A stretch of 34,910 nt of DNA from Flavobacteriales bacterium. GTDB taxonomy: Bacteria > Bacteroidota > Bacteroidia > Flavobacteriales_D > Sanyastnellaceae. The translations under genes were made by a program, and so were the position numbers. The notes beneath the pieces are model-generated. The model searched no databases. It saw only the letters and a list, made by a program, of their open reading frames with translations, and was not told the origin of the DNA. The number at the start of each line of letters is the position of its first letter. Within the stretch, counting starts at the first letter, position 1. Where the stretch lies: assembly GCA_002683345.1 (NCBI GenBank), contig NYSX01000061.1:1-34910 (forward strand), written 5' to 3'. Below, piece after piece: positions 32,679 to 34,910 of this stretch.

Positions 32679-32709
32679 CAAAGATACGGGCAAAAAAAAG
32701 GAGGCCAAC
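32679..32709 (-). promoter_or_regulatory. pyrR-pyrB promoter overlapping the rpsA terminator
   Basis: On the minus strand the -33 element GTTG (32706-32709) is followed after 19 bases by the -7 box TATCTTTG (32679-32686). The -33 element lies in the loop of the rpsA terminator hairpin and the spacer holds its 3' arm and T-tract. Transcription would start only a few bases before the pyrR ATG at 32669. Confidence 0.6.
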
Positions 32710-32721
32710 CGGCCTCCTTTT
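32692..32721 (-). terminator. Rho-independent terminator of rpsA
   Basis: On the minus strand an 11-bp stem (AAAAGGAGGCC / GGCCTCCTTTT) with loop GGTT is followed by T residues, eight in all from the arm on. It begins 21 bases after the rpsA stop codon. Confidence 0.93.
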
Positions 32722-32742
32722 CTTTCAGTTCGCTTTTTGAAA

Positions 32743-34910
32743 TCAAGCGTTGTCGTCCTTCTTGTCGTCCTCTGCAGGCGCATCGTCCGCAGCAGGAGCG
32801 TCTTCAGCCTTGGGTGCTTCTTCCGCAGGAGCTTCCTCCTTCTTCTCAGCAGCCTTCTTCTTGGGTGCAGCCTTCTTCTTGGGTGCAGCCTTCTTCTTGG
32901 GCGCAGCCTTCTTGGCTTCCTTGGCTTCCTCTTCAGGACCACCTTCCATTTGCTCCTTGAGTGCCGTCAAGACATCCAAGTCACCGAAGGTGCTCTTTTC
33001 GACGCTGGCATTGACTTCGTCCATCATGCGCGTGGATCCGCCGCCACCGCCGCCACCAGAAGTGCGAGGCTTCTTGGGCGTGTCAGACTTGGCAGGTCCT
33101 TCTTCGTAGGTGCGCAAGTGGCTCACCGTGATGCGCTTGGCATTGCGGTTGAACTCCAACACCACAAACTCGTCTTGGCTGTCCACGCCGAGCGTGCTGC
33201 CGTCTTGCTTCACCAAGTGCTTGGAGTGGCATGTGCCTTCCAAACCGTAAGGAAGCGCGATGGTGGCGTGACCGCCCTCCACCTTGACCACAGTTGCTTG
33301 GTGCTTGCTGCCCACAGCGAACACGCTTTCGAAGACCTCCCATGGGTTTTCTTCGAGCTGCTTGTGACCGAGGCTCATGCGGCGGTTCTCCTTGTCGAGT
33401 TCGAGCACGACGACTTCGATTTCGTCACCCACGTTGCAGAACTCAGAGGGGTGCTTGATTTTCTTGGACCAGCTGAGGTCAGAGATGTGCACCAAGCCAT
33501 CGATGCCTTCTTCCAACTCGACGAAGAGGCCGAAGTTGGTGAAGTTGCGCACCGTGCCTTTCTGCTTGGACTCCACAGGGTAACGGACTTCGATGTCCGC
33601 CCATGGGTCTTGCGTGAGTTGCTTGAGGCCGAGAGACATCTTGCGCTCTTCGCGGTCGATGCCCAAAATCATGCATTCGATTTCGTCGTTGACCTTCAGG
33701 AAGTCCTGCGCGCTGCGCAAGTGCTGAGACCAAGAGATCTCGCTGACGTGGAGAAGACCCTCCACACCTGGCGCGATTTCCACAAAGGCTCCGTAGTCGG
33801 CCATGACCACCACGCGGCCCTTGATCTTGGTGCCTTCGACCAAGTCCTCGGAGAGGGCGTCCCATGGGTGCGGCGTGAGCTGCTTCATGCCCAAAGCGAT
33901 GCGCTTCTTCTCGTCGTCGAAGTTCAAAATCACCACGTTGATCTTCTGGTCCACTTCCACCATCTCTTCTGGATGGCCCACACGGCCGTAGCTCATGTCG
34001 GTGATGTGCACCAAGCCGTCGACGCCGCCCAAGTCCACGAACACCCCGTAGGAGGTGATGTTCTTGACCGTGCCCTCGAGCACCTGACCCACTTCGAGGC
34101 CCTGGATGATGAGGCGCTTCTGCTCCTCGAGCTCAGCTTCGATGAGTGCCTTGTGCGACACGACCACGTTCTTGAACTCTTGATTGATTTTCACAACCTT
34201 GAATTCCATCTGCTTTCCGACGTATTCGTCGAAGTCACGGATGGGCTTCACGTCCACTTGTGAACCGGGCAAGAACGCCTCGAGTCCAAACACGTCGACA
34301 ATCAAGCCACCCTTGGTGCGGCACTTCACCGTACCCTGAATGATCATGTCTTCGTCCTTGGCTTGGTTCACCTTGTCCCAAGCGTGGTAGATGCGCGCAG
34401 TCTTGTGGCTGACCACAAGCTGACCGTTGGCGTCCTCCTGCTTTTCAATGAACACGGGAACCTTGTCCCCTGCCTTGAGCTCGGGATTGTATCGGAATTC
34501 AGATGCGCCGATGACGCCTTCTGATTTGTAACCAATGTTGACAACCACTTCCTTCTTTCCGATGGAAATGACTGTGCCCTCAATCACTTCTTTCTCCTTG
34601 ATGAGGGTCAAGCTTGACTCGTACAAGTCCTCCAAGCGCTTGCGCTCCTCAGGGGTGTAGTCGTCCTGCTCGCTCTCGAACGCGTCCCAGTCGAATTCAC
34701 CAGTGGGCTTGGCCAGCTCACGGGGCTCAGTGGGGGTGGGTTCAGGTTCAACTTCGGCAGCAGGCGCTTCAGCAGCGGGCTCTTCGGCAGCAGGCGCTTC
34801 GGCAGCAGGCGCTTCAGCAGCGGGCTCTTCGGCAGCAGGCGCTTCAGCAGCAGGCGCTTCAGCAGCGGGCGCTTCGGCAGCAGGCGCTTCAGCAGCGGGC
34901 GCTTCGGCAG
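32743..34910 (-). CDS. rpsA: Ribosomal protein S1 (5' end outside window)
   Basis: At least 721 residues are present and the frame is still open at the window edge, so the N-terminus is missing. A TTG at 34635 is internal: in-frame residues continue upstream (EFDWDAFESEQDD...EERKRLEDLYESS), a typical Bacteroidota S1 region. Six S1/OB-fold units follow in order, for example IEGTVISIGKKEVVVNIGYK, LEGTVKNITSYGVFVDLGG with GLVHITDMSYGRVGHP, and KGTVRNFTNFGLFVELEEG. S1 binds mRNA at the ribosome platform. The N-terminal extension is built from about eleven 5-residue repeats ([A/E]PAAE). The C-terminal 160 residues include a poly-Gly run, a three-copy KKKAAP basic repeat and an acidic end. The terminator at 32692-32721 follows. 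Confidence 0.95.
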   Translation of the reverse strand, partial: AEAPAAEAPAAEAPAAEAPAAEAPAAEEPAAEAPAAEAPAAEEPAAEAPAAEVEPEPTPTEPRELAKPTGEFDWDAFESEQDDYTPEERKRLEDLYESSLTLIKEKEVIEGTVISIGKKEVVVNIGYKSEGVIGASEFRYNPELKAGDKVPVFIEKQEDANGQLVVSHKTARIYHAWDKVNQAKDEDMIIQGTVKCRTKGGLIVDVFGLEAFLPGSQVDVKPIRDFDEYVGKQMEFKVVKINQEFKNVVVSHKALIEAELEEQKRLIIQGLEVGQVLEGTVKNITSYGVFVDLGGVDGLVHITDMSYGRVGHPEEMVEVDQKINVVILNFDDEKKRIALGMKQLTPHPWDALSEDLVEGTKIKGRVVVMADYGAFVEIAPGVEGLLHVSEISWSQHLRSAQDFLKVNDEIECMILGIDREERKMSLGLKQLTQDPWADIEVRYPVESKQKGTVRNFTNFGLFVELEEGIDGLVHISDLSWSKKIKHPSEFCNVGDEIEVVVLELDKENRRMSLGHKQLEENPWEVFESVFAVGSKHQATVVKVEGGHATIALPYGLEGTCHSKHLVKQDGSTLGVDSQDEFVVLEFNRNAKRITVSHLRTYEEGPAKSDTPKKPRTSGGGGGGGSTRMMDEVNASVEKSTFGDLDVLTALKEQMEGGPEEEAKEAKKAAPKKKAAPKKKAAPKKKAAEKKEEAPAEEAPKAEDAPAADDAPAEDDKKDDNA
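32853..32906 (-). repeat. Three 18-bp tandem repeats in the rpsA C-terminal region
   Basis: Three nearly identical copies of CCTTCTTCTTGGGTGCAG (plus-strand reading; the third has one change) encode repeated Lys-Lys-Lys-Ala-Ala-Pro units. Near-perfect identity suggests recent expansion by slippage. The flanking protein is basic and then turns acidic. Confidence 0.9.
34752..34910 (-). repeat. About 10.6 copies of a 15-bp tandem repeat in the rpsA N-terminal region
   Basis: Units of 15 bases, alternating between CTTCGGCAGCAGGCG and CTTCAGCAGCGGGC(G/T) on the plus strand, run from 34752 to the window edge. In the rpsA frame each encodes Ala-Pro-Ala-Ala-Glu or Glu-Pro-Ala-Ala-Glu. The repeat is cut by the window, so the total copy number is unknown. 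Its regularity and alternating variants suggest repeated duplication of a 30-bp pair. Confidence 0.95.

Noticed and set aside
32670-32691. A PyrR-binding attenuator in front of pyrR
   Set aside because: Only about 22 bases separate the rpsA terminator from the pyrR start, with a -7 box among them; no second hairpin is possible.
32626-34263. A 545-codon open frame on the plus strand opposite rpsA
   Set aside because: It is a shadow of the rpsA codon pattern; the minus-strand frame encodes six clear S1 units.
34633-34635. TTG at 34635 as the start of rpsA
   Set aside because: The frame stays open to the window edge and the residues just upstream fit a Bacteroidota S1 N-terminus.
34752-34910. 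Repeats at the window end as a CRISPR array
   Set aside because: Units are 15 bases with no unique spacers and stay in the rpsA reading frame.

Overview
This is a chromosomal window (about 56-57% G+C by eye) from a member of the Bacteroidota, most likely a Flavobacteriales-type lineage with unusually high G+C. The evidence is a transketolase split into two genes, a protein ending in a type IX secretion (T9SS) sorting domain, DUF6913, DUF5723 and GWxTD families, a ComEC without a metallo-beta-lactamase domain, and repeated -7 promoter boxes of the form TAnnTTTG, the Bacteroidota primary sigma-factor consensus. I see no prophage, insertion sequence or CRISPR array. The content is mainly housekeeping genes with some lineage-specific ones, and genes are very tightly packed: five neighbour pairs overlap by exactly four bases (ATGA).

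Layout. 1-4.9 kb: the 3' end of an ABC-2 transporter permease; a convergent siaB-siaC pair (kinase and regulatory phosphoprotein); a methyltransferase coupled to a ZIP metal transporter; an HMG-CoA lyase; a small conserved-looking protein. 4.8-10.7 kb (minus strand): ComEC, a GT2 glycosyltransferase coupled to an exported GWxTD protein, a tRNA-Ser(TGA) with its own promoter box and terminator, and an exported TPR protein. 10.8-16.6 kb: gyrA and clpC diverge from a 301-bp regulatory gap, and a DivIC/FtsB-like septum protein follows clpC. 16.6-18.8 kb (minus): ychF, an exported DUF4440/NTF2-like protein and a rhomboid protease. 18.9-22.2 kb (plus): the N-terminal transketolase subunit, an exported VWA-domain protein, and the C-terminal transketolase subunit. 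22.2-23.8 kb (minus): a DUF6913 gene and dapA. 23.9-24.4 kb (plus): an LPP20-like lipoprotein. 24.4-27.7 kb (minus): branched-chain aminotransferase, DUF5723 outer-membrane protein, exported MsrA. 27.8-32.7 kb (minus): a LuxR-type response regulator, rnz, a T9SS cargo protein, a STAS-domain protein, pyrB and pyrR. 32.7 kb to the end: rpsA, whose long N-terminal extension made of 15-bp tandem repeats runs off the window.

Functional links: pyrR-pyrB (pyrimidine synthesis), the two transketolase halves (pentose phosphate pathway), dapA and ilvE (amino-acid synthesis), and gyrA, clpC, rnz, rpsA and tRNA-Ser (core information and protein-quality functions). The items most worth a second look are the VWA gene lodged inside the split transketolase operon, the repeat-built tails of ribosomal protein S1, a pyrR promoter whose -33 element lies in the loop of the rpsA terminator, paired palindromes on the response-regulator promoter, and an 18-bp palindrome whose two ends are the stop codons of convergent genes.
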